Source: Neobacillus cucumis (GTDB lineage: Bacteria; Bacillota; Bacilli; Bacillales_B; DSM-18226). Taken from it: a stretch of 64,000 nt of DNA. Below, in pieces: positions 25,342-34,065 of the stretch. The stretch is from assembly GCF_016107705.1 (NCBI RefSeq), contig NZ_JAEHGC010000006.1, positions 248,001-312,000 on the forward strand, written 5' to 3'. The notes beneath the pieces were generated by a model. The model had not been told where the DNA came from and searched no databases. It was given only the letters and a program-made list of their open reading frames with translations. The translations under genes and the position numbers were made by a program. The stretch's first letter is position 1; the number at the start of each line of letters is the position of its first letter.

Positions 25342-25476
25342 GTGGGAAGAACGAAGCTTGGTAATGCGAATGCCCAACGAAATAATAATCGTAAAAAACC
25401 GATGAAGACCAGTTCGGAACTTGTTGAATTTACAACAGGTGAAGATTTAAAACGGAACCGTCCGAATAGTAAATAA
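25342..25476 (+). CDS. Small basic protein, possibly spore-related
   Basis: A 44-residue ORF from a GTG with AAAAAGGAG nine bases before it: MGRTKLGNANAQRNNNRKKP, then MKTSSELVEFTTGEDLKRNR and PNSK. It is very hydrophilic, rich in Asn, Lys and Arg, and free of Cys and Trp, like small acid-soluble or other minor spore proteins of Bacillus, but I cannot match it to a named family. It is followed at once by a strong terminator, which supports a real transcript. Confidence 0.55.
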   Translation: MGRTKLGNANAQRNNNRKKPMKTSSELVEFTTGEDLKRNRPNSK

Positions 25477-25481
25477 TCAAG

Positions 25482-25513
25482 AACGCCTCCTTTTTTTCAA
25501 AGGAGGCGTTTTA
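25482..25513 (+). terminator. Terminator after the 44-residue gene
   Basis: Perfect 12-bp stem AACGCCTCCTTT/AAAGGAGGCGTT with T-rich tail. Confidence 0.85.
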
Positions 25514-25534
25514 AGTTGATGATTTTTTAAAATT

Positions 25535-25632
25535 GTTGATATCGGGTGAAAAAGTGTCGATATCCTGCCAAATAGTGTTGATATCCATTGAAAAAGTGTC
25601 GATATCCACCTAAAAAGTGTTGATAACCATTC
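25535..25632. repeat. 21-bp tandem repeats centred on GATATC
   Basis: Units start at 25535, 25556, 25577 and 25598, with a partial fifth at 25619. Each begins GTtGATATC or GTcGATATC and ends in an A-rich stretch. The exact 21-bp period is two helical turns, with the palindrome GATATC on the same face each time. Confidence 0.85.
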
Positions 25633-25651
25633 TCGGGAGCATATCTACCCA

Positions 25652-27193
25652 TTAGGAATAATACTTATCCCCGACATTTTTCAACGGTTTTAACGCCGGA
25701 CCTTCAATCACATCACCCGAATAAGAGAACCGCGAGCCGTGGCATGGGCAATCCCAGCTTTTTTCCGCGTGATTCCACTCCGTTTCACAGCCAATATGGG
25801 TGCAAGTGGTATTCACAATATAGAGTTTGCCATTTTCATCTTTATAAGCACCTGCTCTTTTCCCCTTATGCATCACTACAGACCCTTCGCCTGGACGTAA
25901 ATCTCCCGGGTCCTTTGGCACAAACTCCAATTTGCCTTTTAAGAGATGCTTTGCCACATCAGCATTGGTCGATACCACCTGCTTTAAATCTGGATCGGCT
26001 TGGAACCGTGATGGGGAATAAAGTTCTTTATATGGGTTGTCCCGTTCAAGAACATAATCCGTCAGCAAATGACCGGCAAAAATCCCAGTGGTCATCCCCC
26101 ATTTTTTATAACCCGTTGCCACTAATACATTTTCCTTATTTTCAGTTATTTGACCGATATAAGGGACTCGGTCCAGAGTGATTAAATCCTGCGCGGACCA
26201 GCGATAGGTATATTCAGAGAGACCAAATACTTCCTTGGCAAAATCCTCAAGGGCACGATAATGTGCAAGTGTGTCAATTCCTTGGCCTGTTTTATGATTT
26301 TCTCCGCCTATGATCAACAAATTTTCCCCATTAAAAGGCGTATAGCGAATTGAACGGGGCGGGCTATCGGCACTGATATACATGCCTCCCGGATAGTCCT
26401 CCGTCAATTTAACCCCAATCGCATATGATCGTGAAGCATACATCCTCGCAAAATAAAGGCCAGGTTTATCGTAAAAAGGAAAATGGGAAGCAATCACTAC
26501 TTTTTTACATGTAACGATATGCCCTTCCTTGGTCACAACCTTTGGATGAGAAGTTTCCTCCTCTTCCAAATCAATGGCTGTTGTATTCTCAAACACTTGA
26601 CAACCCGCACTAACAGCCTCATCCAATAGTGACTTTAAAAATTTAAGCGGATGAAATTGCGCTTGATTTCGCATCATGAGAGCACCGGTTGTTTGAATCT
26701 TAAAGGGAATCGTATCCTTTAAGGCACCATCGATTCCTAATCGCTCGTAGGCAGACATTTCCGTTTCAAGCTGTTTTTTATATTGCTCAGTTGTGGCATA
26801 TATGTATGCATCCTGCTTGCTAAAATCGCAGTCAATTCCTTTTTCGTTTACCATTTTTTCAACAAACTGAATCGCATTTGAATGGGATTCAAAGTAGAGT
26901 TTGGCATTTTCCTCGCCAAAATGATTGATTAATTCATCATATAATATGCCATGCTGGGCGGTAACCTTTGCCGTCGTATGCCCGGTAGTTCCATTCAACA
27001 CCCCGCCTGCCTCAAGCAGTGCCACCTTTGCTCCTTCTTTAGACAGCAAATAGGCTGCGGTAATCCCGGTAATCCCGGCACCAATAATCGCTACATCAAC
27101 TGATAGATCTTCCTTTAATGCTTCAAAAGTCGGTAATTCTATTTCACGCCAATATGTTTTCGGAAACTTATTGGTTGTTTCAGATGAGCTCAT
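25652..27193 (-). CDS. FAD oxidoreductase fused to Rieske domain (YhfW-like)
   Basis: A 513-residue fusion. An N-terminal DAO/GlpO-type FAD domain (VAIIGAGITGITAAYLL near residue 32) covers about 1-400. A C-terminal Rieske domain carries both boxes, CTHIGCE and CPCHGS, near residues 465-490. The same layout is found in B. subtilis YhfW. It should be a cytoplasmic flavoprotein passing electrons through its own [2Fe-2S] centre; the substrate is unknown. Single gene, divergent from the PLP enzyme gene. Confidence 0.88.
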   Translation of the reverse strand: MSSSETTNKFPKTYWREIELPTFEALKEDLSVDVAIIGAGITGITAAYLLSKEGAKVALLEAGGVLNGTTGHTTAKVTAQHGILYDELINHFGEENAKLYFESHSNAIQFVEKMVNEKGIDCDFSKQDAYIYATTEQYKKQLETEMSAYERLGIDGALKDTIPFKIQTTGALMMRNQAQFHPLKFLKSLLDEAVSAGCQVFENTTAIDLEEEETSHPKVVTKEGHIVTCKKVVIASHFPFYDKPGLYFARMYASRSYAIGVKLTEDYPGGMYISADSPPRSIRYTPFNGENLLIIGGENHKTGQGIDTLAHYRALEDFAKEVFGLSEYTYRWSAQDLITLDRVPYIGQITENKENVLVATGYKKWGMTTGIFAGHLLTDYVLERDNPYKELYSPSRFQADPDLKQVVSTNADVAKHLLKGKLEFVPKDPGDLRPGEGSVVMHKGKRAGAYKDENGKLYIVNTTCTHIGCETEWNHAEKSWDCPCHGSRFSYSGDVIEGPALKPLKNVGDKYYS

Positions 27194-27431
27194 ATTCCAT
27201 CCTCCAGTTACAAAAATTTGCTTATGTTAATTTTTCCTAAAATGATAAAAATAATCTATTGTCATCGGATAATTTTTTGATCATTTAGATTGACGAGGGT
27301 TATTTGGATTGATATTTTTATATAAGAATATTCAATAAATTCTGGAGCCTTAACCGCAAAAAGTGAGAGCTTGAGCAGTTTTCGCCCTAAAAATGAATAA
27401 GGAAAATACATAATAAAAGAGGGTGAAAGGT

Positions 27432-28571
27432 ATGGGAAAACATTTTGAAACAGTAATTTTACACGAGGAAAAGAAACGGGAAAGAAAGATTTCGAGTAAA
27501 GCAACCCCTATTTATCAAACATCTGCTTTTACGTTTAAGGACCTTGACGACCTTGAAGGATTTTATCAAGGCAATGGCAGCTACCTTTATTCGCGTACAG
27601 GCAATCCAAACACAGATGAATTAGGGGAAGCCGTTGCAAGGCTTGAAGGAGCACCAGCTGGTGTTGCAGCATCTTCCGGTTTAGCAGCCATTCTTGCAGG
27701 AATTCTGGCAGTTGTGAAAAATGGCGATCATATTGTCGCGTCCGATGATCTTTATGGCGGGAGCTATCATATGCTTGAGAAAGAGCTAAATGATTTTGGT
27801 ATTGAGACAAGCTTTGTTTCATTTACTGACCAAACTCAAGTGGAAAACGCTATTAAAGAAAACACAAAACTTTTATATACGGAATCGATTTCGAATCCAT
27901 TATTGCGCGTAGAGGATATAGAAGGGGTTGTACAAATTGCTAAAAAGCATGGGCTGATTACGTTGGTGGACAATACGTTCGCAACCCCTTATCATTGCCG
28001 TCCATATTTAATGGGCGTTGATTTAGTTGTCCATAGCGCGACTAAATATATTGGCGGACACAGTGATGTCATCTCTGGCGTTTTGACCGGCCGAGAGGAT
28101 TTAGTTGCACAGGCGAAAACAAAGGTGGTCAATCTCGGGACAAATGTCAGCCCATTTGAAGCATGGTTGACTGTCCGCGGTTTAAAAACACTTGCATTAC
28201 GGATGAGAGCACAATCTTCCAATGCAAGAAAATTAGCGGAAGCTCTTTCTCAGAATAAGTTTATTGAAAGAGTTTATTACCCATTTGATAAGGATGCTGA
28301 AGGCTACGGTGCGATGGTTACCATTCAGCTTTCAAAGAAGGTAGATATTCAGCAATTTTTCCGTTCATTATCTTGGATCAAAATTGCTCCAACACTTGCC
28401 GGGGTTGAAACGACCGTTTCCCACCCATTAATGACATCGCACCGGGAATTACCGCAGGAGGTTGCGGAAGCCTTAGGAATTACAAAAGAGGTCGTCCGAA
28501 TTTCAGTCGGAATTGAACACGCCGAGGATATTATTGCTCAATTTGAGCAGGCAGTTGAGAAATCACTATAA
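27432..28571 (+). CDS. Cys/Met-metabolism PLP enzyme (gamma/beta-lyase type)
   Basis: From the ATG at 27432 (after AGAGGGTGAAAGG) the protein has 379 residues. It shows the family pattern SRTGNPNTDELGEAVARLEG, the PLP-binding Asp region LITLVDNTFATPY and the Schiff-base Lys in SATKYIGGHSD near residue 200. It belongs to the cystathionine gamma-synthase/beta-lyase/gamma-lyase group. Which of these, or methionine gamma-lyase, cannot be fixed from motifs alone. No S-box or T-box is visible upstream, so methionine-specific control is not evident. Confidence 0.88.
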   Translation: MGKHFETVILHEEKKRERKISSKATPIYQTSAFTFKDLDDLEGFYQGNGSYLYSRTGNPNTDELGEAVARLEGAPAGVAASSGLAAILAGILAVVKNGDHIVASDDLYGGSYHMLEKELNDFGIETSFVSFTDQTQVENAIKENTKLLYTESISNPLLRVEDIEGVVQIAKKHGLITLVDNTFATPYHCRPYLMGVDLVVHSATKYIGGHSDVISGVLTGREDLVAQAKTKVVNLGTNVSPFEAWLTVRGLKTLALRMRAQSSNARKLAEALSQNKFIERVYYPFDKDAEGYGAMVTIQLSKKVDIQQFFRSLSWIKIAPTLAGVETTVSHPLMTSHRELPQEVAEALGITKEVVRISVGIEHAEDIIAQFEQAVEKSL

Positions 28572-28578
28572 TAGTGAG

Positions 28579-28613
28579 AATCACCCTGAAATCGTGTCCA
28601 GGGTGATTTTTTT
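28579..28613 (+). terminator. Terminator after the PLP enzyme gene
   Basis: Perfect 10-bp stem AATCACCCTG/CAGGGTGATT followed by TTTTTTA. Confidence 0.88.
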
Positions 28614-28622
28614 ATTCATTCA

Positions 28623-28784
28623 TTAAGATGGAGTCTGATGCGTATCTTCTGGTTTTGTTGGAATGGGGTCAATCCGACTTGAGTCTTCAGTGTCCAGTGC
28701 TCTTCGCATAGCAAGGATAAATGATCCAAAAATAAATCCAAGACAAATGATAAAGCCAATTGCTGTAGCCCACCATAAAGCCAT
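28623..28784 (-). CDS. 53-residue single-pass membrane protein
   Basis: Reading the minus strand from the ATG at 28784, just after AAAGGGGGG, gives MALWWATAIGFIICLGFIFG, then SFILAMRRALDTEDSSRIDP and a short Pro/Thr-rich tail. One N-terminal transmembrane helix is followed by a polar acidic tail. The strong ribosome site and the sensible protein make it a real small gene. No family recognised. Confidence 0.6.
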   Translation of the reverse strand: MALWWATAIGFIICLGFIFGSFILAMRRALDTEDSSRIDPIPTKPEDTHQTPS

Positions 28785-28857
28785 GAAAAATCCCCCCTTT
28801 TTACACTATATGCCTTGGGGGGAACATTTTTTCCATTGTATTTATAGTGATAATGTC

Positions 28858-29232
28858 TTATTCTTTCTTCTCATGTCCTCCATAATAATCAACCTTTTTA
28901 ATATTCACTCCTACAAACGTTTCAATAATCGACTGGCCGCCTGCAATTGAAAAAATGAAAATAAACACAAAGGTTATTTTTGGAAAAAGTAAATAGGCAC
29001 CTCCAAGCAGGATGGCACTCCAAACTCCGGCACACCAGTAACATTTCAATAGATACCCAAACATCGATGCAGGTACTTCCTTAATTTTTGTTCCTTCTTC
29101 TGTTTCTACTTCAACTTTTTTCATAAAGGGTTTGCGGATAAACTCGGTTATTTTATCAAAAACAATTAAATGGGTTAAACGATAGCTTGCCAAAATTAAC
29201 ATGATGTAGGTAATCCATGAAATGTCTCTCAC
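28858..29232 (-). CDS. DUF1360 membrane protein (YjcA-like)
   Basis: A 124-residue protein with two or three membrane helices and the DUF1360 hallmarks ASYRLTHLIVFDKI at the N-terminus and LLKCYWCAGVWSA in the middle (conserved CxWC). B. subtilis YjcA of this family is a sporulation-associated protein. The adjacent small gene on the same strand may be co-transcribed. Role unknown in detail. Confidence 0.75.
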   Translation of the reverse strand: MRDISWITYIMLILASYRLTHLIVFDKITEFIRKPFMKKVEVETEEGTKIKEVPASMFGYLLKCYWCAGVWSAILLGGAYLLFPKITFVFIFIFSIAGGQSIIETFVGVNIKKVDYYGGHEKKE

Positions 29233-29324
29233 ATTTTTAGCCTCCAGAGCAAAGCGAATTATTTATGAGTCCCTGTATATTTTGAGCCTTAAATTAAAAA
29301 TATATATTCGGAGGAGGCGAAAAA

Positions 29325-29939
29325 GTGAAAAAATCATTTTGGTTTAGTATTCTGTTTTTCCTATCAATATTCTGCATCCCAAGCGTTTCATTTGCCCAGC
29401 AAATTTATACGGTACAGCCGGGTGACTCGCTTTGGAAAATTGCCGTCCGGTTTCAGGTTGGTTTATCGGAGATTATTTCAGCGAACCCGCAGTTTAAGAA
29501 CCCAGCCTTGATTTACCCAGGACAAAAGGTGACGATTCCTGATTTGGGCGCAACCAAAAGTATTGAAAATCAGGTGATTCAATTAACGAACCAAGAGAGG
29601 GCGAAAAACGGATTAAAACCATTCACACCTGATTGGGAGCTGTCAAGGGTAGCCCGCTATAAGGCAATGGATATGAGGGATAAGAATTATTTCTCCCATA
29701 CAAGTCCAACCTACGGGGATCCATTTACGATGATCAAGAACTTTGGGATTTCCTATCGCGCAGCGGCAGAGAATATTGCCGCCGGACAAACGACTCCACA
29801 AGAAGTGGTTAATGCTTGGATGAATAGTCCAGGGCATCGGGCCAATATACTAAGTACCAGTACCACCAGGATTGGGGTAGGCTACGCAAAAGGCGGGTCC
29901 ATGCGGTATTATTGGGTACAGCAATTTATATCTAAGTGA
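29325..29939 (+). CDS. Secreted LysM-CAP domain protein
   Basis: The 204-residue precursor has a signal peptide (residues 1-24, cleavage after SFA), one LysM domain (about 27-72, YTVQPGDSLWKIAVRFQV) and a CAP/SCP domain (about 85-204, with NQERAKNGLKP, HTSPTYGDPF, AAENIAAGQTT and NSPGHRANIL). It is exported and held to peptidoglycan by LysM, like B. subtilis YkwD and spore-coat-associated relatives. The CAP domain activity in bacteria is uncertain. GGAGGAGG precedes the start. Confidence 0.9.
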   Translation: MKKSFWFSILFFLSIFCIPSVSFAQQIYTVQPGDSLWKIAVRFQVGLSEIISANPQFKNPALIYPGQKVTIPDLGATKSIENQVIQLTNQERAKNGLKPFTPDWELSRVARYKAMDMRDKNYFSHTSPTYGDPFTMIKNFGISYRAAAENIAAGQTTPQEVVNAWMNSPGHRANILSTSTTRIGVGYAKGGSMRYYWVQQFISK

Positions 29940-29941
29940 CT

Positions 29942-29978
29942 AGAAAGGGTCAGTCCTTCAATGGGGCTGACCCTTTCT
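29942..29978 (+). terminator. Terminator after the LysM-CAP gene
   Basis: Perfect 12-bp stem AGAAAGGGTCAG/CTGACCCTTTCT. Confidence 0.8.
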
Positions 29979-30077
29979 ACGTCTTAGGACCGAGATGAAA
30001 ATCAAGCTCTAGCGCAATTATGGAAACAAAAGAAAAAAGGTAAGATGATATCAAGATAACGAAAGGAGGAAAACGAA

Positions 30078-30428
30078 ATGAAAAAATTCGGTTTACTAGT
30101 TGCAGGAGGGATTGCAGCTATCATCTTGCTCTCAACGATCGGTCCGATGATTGGTTTACTTCTCAGTCTGGTGATTCTATATTTCATCTTCAAACAGTTT
30201 TTAAAGAGCGAGTCAACAGGTGCCAAAATTGGCCTCGGGATCTTAGGATTCATCGTCCTAGTGGCATCCATTCATAATGCACCGGCGATTATCGGTGTCG
30301 GTGCTGCCTATGTGCTCTATCTTGTTTATAAAAAATGGAACGAGAACAAACAGACAAAAATGAAAAAGGACTCCAATGATCCGTTTGCCAATTTCGAAAA
30401 ACAATGGAACGACTTAAAACATTATTAA
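30078..30428 (+). CDS. liaI: LiaI-like membrane protein
   Basis: A 116-residue protein with three or so hydrophobic helices (about 5-30, 45-62, 68-88) and a charged tail. It lies directly before the PspA-type gene, as LiaI precedes LiaH in Bacillus, and should be the membrane anchor that recruits LiaH on envelope stress. Sequence identity to LiaI is not proved, so the name rests mainly on context. A GAAAGGAGG site precedes the ATG. Confidence 0.7.
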   Translation: MKKFGLLVAGGIAAIILLSTIGPMIGLLLSLVILYFIFKQFLKSESTGAKIGLGILGFIVLVASIHNAPAIIGVGAAYVLYLVYKKWNENKQTKMKKDSNDPFANFEKQWNDLKHY

Positions 30429-30449
30429 ACCTATGAGGAGAGATGCAAG

Positions 30450-31097
30450 ATGACAAACTTATTTACAAGAATTAAAAACACGATTACTGCTGATTTACAT
30501 GAGGCATTAGATCAGAAAGAGAAGAAAAACCCAATTGCCCTGCTTAATGAATATCTTCGCCAATGCGAGCAGGAAACAGAAAAAGTACGTAAGCTTTTGG
30601 AACGCCAGTACACCCTTAAAGAGGAATTTACCAAGGAGCATGTTCAAGCAGTGGAGCTTGCTGAAAAGAGAAAGCGCCAGTCTGAAATTGCTTCCCAAGC
30701 AGGTGAAATGGAACTTTATCAATTTGCTGCAGCTGAACATCAACAATATGCGGAACGTGCTAGGCGGTTAAGTCAGTCTCTTGAGCAAATCAAAGGGCAG
30801 CTGGAAGAATTAGAGAGAAAATATCAGGAAATGAACCATAAGTTAAAAGATATGAAAATCCGCCGGATGGAATTAATGGGGCGGGAAAATATGACACGGG
30901 CAAACCACCGGATGAACCTGGTCTTAGATTCTAATCCAAACTCTGAAAAAGCCTTTTCCCGATTTAAAGAAATTGAAAACTATTTAGATCGTTTAGAACA
31001 ACAGGTGAACCATTCATTTTACCGCAGTACCATCGATGCAAGAATTGCCCAATTGGAAAGCGAAATGAAAGTTGAAGAAAGCAAGTCCACATTATAA
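30450..31097 (+). CDS. liaH: LiaH, PspA/IM30-family envelope stress protein
   Basis: The 215-residue protein is almost entirely coiled coil, beginning FTRIKNTITADLHEALDQKE as in phage-shock protein A relatives. It is charged, has no membrane segment, and should form oligomers on the inner face of the membrane under cell-wall antibiotic stress. It sits 21 bp after liaI; a terminator then separates liaIH from liaFSR. Confidence 0.88.
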   Translation: MTNLFTRIKNTITADLHEALDQKEKKNPIALLNEYLRQCEQETEKVRKLLERQYTLKEEFTKEHVQAVELAEKRKRQSEIASQAGEMELYQFAAAEHQQYAERARRLSQSLEQIKGQLEELERKYQEMNHKLKDMKIRRMELMGRENMTRANHRMNLVLDSNPNSEKAFSRFKEIENYLDRLEQQVNHSFYRSTIDARIAQLESEMKVEESKSTL

Positions 31098-31114
31098 CCA
31101 AATCATGGTATTCT

Positions 31115-31143
31115 AAAAGGGCGTAGAATCTCTACGCCTTTTG
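31115..31143 (+). terminator. Terminator between liaH and liaF
   Basis: Stem GCGTAGA/TCTACGC extended by AAAAG/CTTTT, with T-tail. Confidence 0.75.
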
Positions 31144-31200
31144 ACCATATTGTTTAATTTCGTATTACGCCATGATTATTAAAAAGGGGAGGGTGAGCCA

Positions 31201-31935
31201 ATGTTTAAAAATACGAAAAATGATTATATTGGCTGGCTGGCAATGTTTGGTGCCCTCGTCCTCGGGCTTGAGGTTTTATTTTTTAATAGAGGGCTTATTT
31301 TCTCTCTTATTTTCTCCTGTGGATTGATGTATTTAGGCCGCAAAAAGGCAGGGAAAAAGCGCGGAAGAGTGCTTTTCATTGCCGGCGTTTTTTTCTTTAT
31401 TATTAGCATTATCAATATGATGACCTTTAAATTTTTATTATTAGCGTTTTTACTGCACTTTTTTATTCAATTTATTACCTCGAAAAAAAATCCAAAGAAA
31501 ATCCAATTAGAAGTCGCAGAACACAAGCAGGACCCGTTTGAAGAAACAATGTACAAGAGTAAGCCGCTCTTTGAAAATATCTTTTTGGGGCAGCAAAAAA
31601 CCCCTCAAGGTGTGTATGAGTGGGAGGATATTAATATCCAGACGGGTATAGGGGATACCGTGATTGATCTTAGTTATACCATGCTTCCAAAAGGGGAAAC
31701 CGTTATTTTTATCCGGAATATAATCGGAAACATGCAAATCCTTGTTCCTTATGAAATCGAAGTAAGCATCCACCATTCTTGTATGGCGGGTTCCACCAAT
31801 ATTTTTGATCACCACGAGCCAAAAGTATTTAACCAGGTGATTCATTTAAAAACACCAGGCTATGAAACGGCAGAGCAAAAGGTAAAAATCTTTACTTCGC
31901 TTGTGGTTGGGAATTTAGAGGTGAGCCGGATATGA
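31201..31935 (+). CDS. liaF: LiaF-like membrane regulator
   Basis: A 244-residue protein with four helices in the first 95 residues and a C-terminal beta-rich cell-wall-active antibiotics response domain (GIGDTVIDLSYTMLPKGE, IIGNMQILVPYEIEVSI), as in LiaF/VraT. LiaF keeps the LiaS kinase quiet when the envelope is intact. The next gene starts at an ATGA overlap. No liaG gene lies between liaH and liaF. Confidence 0.85.
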   Translation: MFKNTKNDYIGWLAMFGALVLGLEVLFFNRGLIFSLIFSCGLMYLGRKKAGKKRGRVLFIAGVFFFIISIINMMTFKFLLLAFLLHFFIQFITSKKNPKKIQLEVAEHKQDPFEETMYKSKPLFENIFLGQQKTPQGVYEWEDINIQTGIGDTVIDLSYTMLPKGETVIFIRNIIGNMQILVPYEIEVSIHHSCMAGSTNIFDHHEPKVFNQVIHLKTPGYETAEQKVKIFTSLVVGNLEVSRI

Positions 31936-32984
31936 GTACAGCACAACGTCAAATTGTCTGGAGTGTCTGCTTTTTCTTTTTGACTGCCATTATTGTTTCG
32001 GCTGTGTTCATTAATGTTTTCCCGCTGTCTAATTGGTCAGAACTGTGGGACCGGCATTTCATGGACATTCCAATTGTGATTTTTATACCGGTATTTAGTA
32101 TTGCTTTGGGGGTTTTGATTGGTGCCGTATCCGGATTTTTTTGGAGGAGGCAGCTTCTATCCGTTGATCATTCGCTTCATCAATTGGAAGAAGGACGGCA
32201 GGCAGAGGTTAAAATAAAACCTTCGATTACGGAAGTACAAACGATAGCAAGCAGAATTGAGAAAATCGGCAAACAAATGTCAGAGCAGGCGAAGCTGTCG
32301 CAGCGTTTGGCAACTGAAAAGGTGGAGGACCAGGAATCAAGGATACAGGAGATTATCGAGCAGGAACGAAATCGTCTAGCAAGGGAATTGCATGATTCTG
32401 TCAGTCAGCAGTTATTTGCCGCTTCGATGATGATGTCTGCGATAAATGAAACGAAACAGTTTTCTGAAGATGACCGGGAAGCAAAGCAGCTGAAGATGGT
32501 CGAAGAAATGATTCATCAGTCCCAATTAGAAATGAGGGCTCTTCTGCTTCATTTACGACCTGTTGCCTTAAAGAACAAATCCTTGCAAGAAGGGATTGAA
32601 GAACTATTACTTGAATTATCCATGAAAGTAACGATGGATATTAAATGGAAGGTTGAAGCCTTTCCGCTTGATAAAGGAGTGGAGGACCATCTATTTCGGA
32701 TTTTACAAGAGTCGGTATCCAACACACTTCGCCACGCAAAAGCCGGGAAACTTGATGTACTGCTCATCAAGCGGGATGACCTTGTTATTATGAGGGTGGT
32801 CGATGATGGGATTGGTTTTGAGGTAGATGACGAAACAAAAGCAGGATCTTATGGGATGCAGAATATGCATGAACGCGCCGTTGAAGTGGGCGGAACACTA
32901 AAGGTAATAAGTATGAAAAATAAAGGGACACGCCTGGAAGTGAAGGTTCCAGTGATGAAGAATGGGGATGGTACAAGTGATTAG
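31932..32984 (+). CDS. liaS: LiaS sensor histidine kinase
   Basis: The 350-residue kinase has two transmembrane helices (about 10-30 and 50-75) with a short extracellular loop, a HAMP-like linker, the HisKA_3 box ([20 protein letters not shown]) near residue 150, and HATPase_c ([22 protein letters not shown]). This is the intramembrane-sensing layout of LiaS/VraS. It overlaps liaF by 4 bp and liaR by a few bases. Confidence 0.92.
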   Translation: MSTAQRQIVWSVCFFFLTAIIVSAVFINVFPLSNWSELWDRHFMDIPIVIFIPVFSIALGVLIGAVSGFFWRRQLLSVDHSLHQLEEGRQAEVKIKPSITEVQTIASRIEKIGKQMSEQAKLSQRLATEKVEDQESRIQEIIEQERNRLARELHDSVSQQLFAASMMMSAINETKQFSEDDREAKQLKMVEEMIHQSQLEMRALLLHLRPVALKNKSLQEGIEELLLELSMKVTMDIKWKVEAFPLDKGVEDHLFRILQESVSNTLRHAKAGKLDVLLIKRDDLVIMRVVDDGIGFEVDDETKAGSYGMQNMHERAVEVGGTLKVISMKNKGTRLEVKVPVMKNGDGTSD

Positions 32985-33609
32985 AGTATTATTTGTAGAT
33001 GACCATGAAATGGTAAGAATCGGTGTTTCTGCCTACTTATCTGCACAGCCTGACATAGATGTGGTTGGGGAAGCGGACAATGGCAAAAGAGGAGTAGAGC
33101 TTGCACTGGAACTTCGGCCCGATATCATTTTAATGGACCTTGTTATGAAGGAAATGGACGGAATTGAGGCAACCAAACAGATTATCGAGCAATGGCCGGA
33201 AGCAAAGGTTATTATTGTGACAAGCTTTTTAGATGATGAAAAGGTGTATCCTGCGCTGGAGGCAGGGGCGACCAGCTATATGCTGAAGACCTCTAAGGCC
33301 AGCGAAATTGCGGATGCTGTTCGAGCTACATATCATGGTCAATCGGTCCTTGAGCCTGAAGTAACTGGAAAAATGATGGTCAAAATGCGCCAGAAAAATC
33401 AGCATTTACCTCATGAAGAACTGACAAGCCGCGAGCTCGAGATTCTGCTGTTAATGGCCGAAGGGAAAACTAATCAGGATATTGCGGATGAATTATTTAT
33501 TGCCTTAAAAACGGTGAAAACGCATGTTAGTAATATTCTAAGCAAGTTACGTGTTCAGGACCGCACCCAAGCGGTTATTTATGCGTTTAAGCATTCGTTA
33601 ACGAAATGA
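32977..33609 (+). CDS. liaR: LiaR response regulator
   Basis: I place the start at the GTG at 32977 so that the protein begins [11 protein letters not shown] like other LiaR proteins (210 residues); an ATG five codons upstream is also possible. The receiver domain has DD near residue 9, the phosphoacceptor in [13 protein letters not shown] and a conserved K in LKTSKAS. A LuxR-type HTH follows ([22 protein letters not shown]). It should activate liaIH when LiaS senses cell-wall damage. Confidence 0.92.
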   Translation: MIRVLFVDDHEMVRIGVSAYLSAQPDIDVVGEADNGKRGVELALELRPDIILMDLVMKEMDGIEATKQIIEQWPEAKVIIVTSFLDDEKVYPALEAGATSYMLKTSKASEIADAVRATYHGQSVLEPEVTGKMMVKMRQKNQHLPHEELTSRELEILLLMAEGKTNQDIADELFIALKTVKTHVSNILSKLRVQDRTQAVIYAFKHSLTK

Positions 33610-33623
33610 TTGATATCAAAAAG

Positions 33624-33657
33624 ACCTTCCAGGGTGTCCTTGGAAGGTATTTTTTTG
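33624..33657 (+). terminator. Terminator after liaR
   Basis: Stem ACCTTCCA/TGGAAGGT followed by a run of seven T. Confidence 0.85.
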
Positions 33658-33659
33658 TT

Positions 33660-33892
33660 AGTTTTTAAAGGATTTGTGGCTTTCATTGCCCGAAGGATGA
33701 GTTTTTAAATGAAAAAGGTAAAAGCAAAGGGGTTCCATTGCCCGAAGGATGAGTTTTTAAATGAAAAAGGTAAAAGCAAAGGGGTTCCATTGCCCGAAGG
33801 ATGAGTTTTTAAATGAAAAAGGTAAAAGCAAAGGGGTTCCATTGCCCGAAGGATGAGTTCTTAATTGAATAAGGTAAAAGAAAGAGCGTTTC
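33660..33892. repeat. Intergenic array of four 52-bp tandem repeats
   Basis: Units beginning ATTGCCCGAAGGATGAG start at 33685, 33737, 33789 and 33841; the first three are nearly identical and the last is diverged. Period is exactly 52 bp. The gap from 33610 to 34065 has no ORF; besides this array it holds a terminator and the Fur-regulated efe promoter. Confidence 0.9.
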
Positions 33893-33979
33893 ATTATCCG
33901 CTGTATGAAGTAGGCCATGCACAAAAAAGCTAAAGAAAAAGTAAAACAATATTTTTTCATTGTTTATATTAAAAAACTA

Positions 33980-34009
33980 TTGATAATTATTCTCAATAAC
34001 TGTTAAAAT
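33980..34009 (+). promoter_or_regulatory. efe promoter overlapping a Fur box
   Basis: TTGATA (33980-33985) and TAAAAT (34004-34009), 18 bp apart, form a plausible sigma-A promoter. TGATAAT-T-ATTCTCA (33981-33995) matches the 7-1-7 Fur box with one mismatch and overlaps the -35 region. Confidence 0.7.
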
Positions 34010-34018
34010 AATAATAAA

Positions 34019-34033
34019 TGAAAATGATTATCA
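34019..34033 (+). promoter_or_regulatory. Second Fur box upstream of efeO
   Basis: TGAAAAT-G-ATTATCA matches the 7-1-7 Fur consensus with one mismatch, just downstream of the presumed -10. Confidence 0.75.
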
Positions 34034-34065
34034 TTATTAAAAAGAAATTCGGAGGATTTTACAGA

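Noticed and set aside
27200..27431. Possible S-box riboswitch or T-box before the PLP enzyme gene
   Set aside because: No terminator/antiterminator pair, no T-box motif and no S-box core could be found.
28663..28950. 95-residue plus-strand ORF
   Set aside because: It is antisense to the 53-residue membrane protein and the DUF1360 gene, and has no ribosome site.
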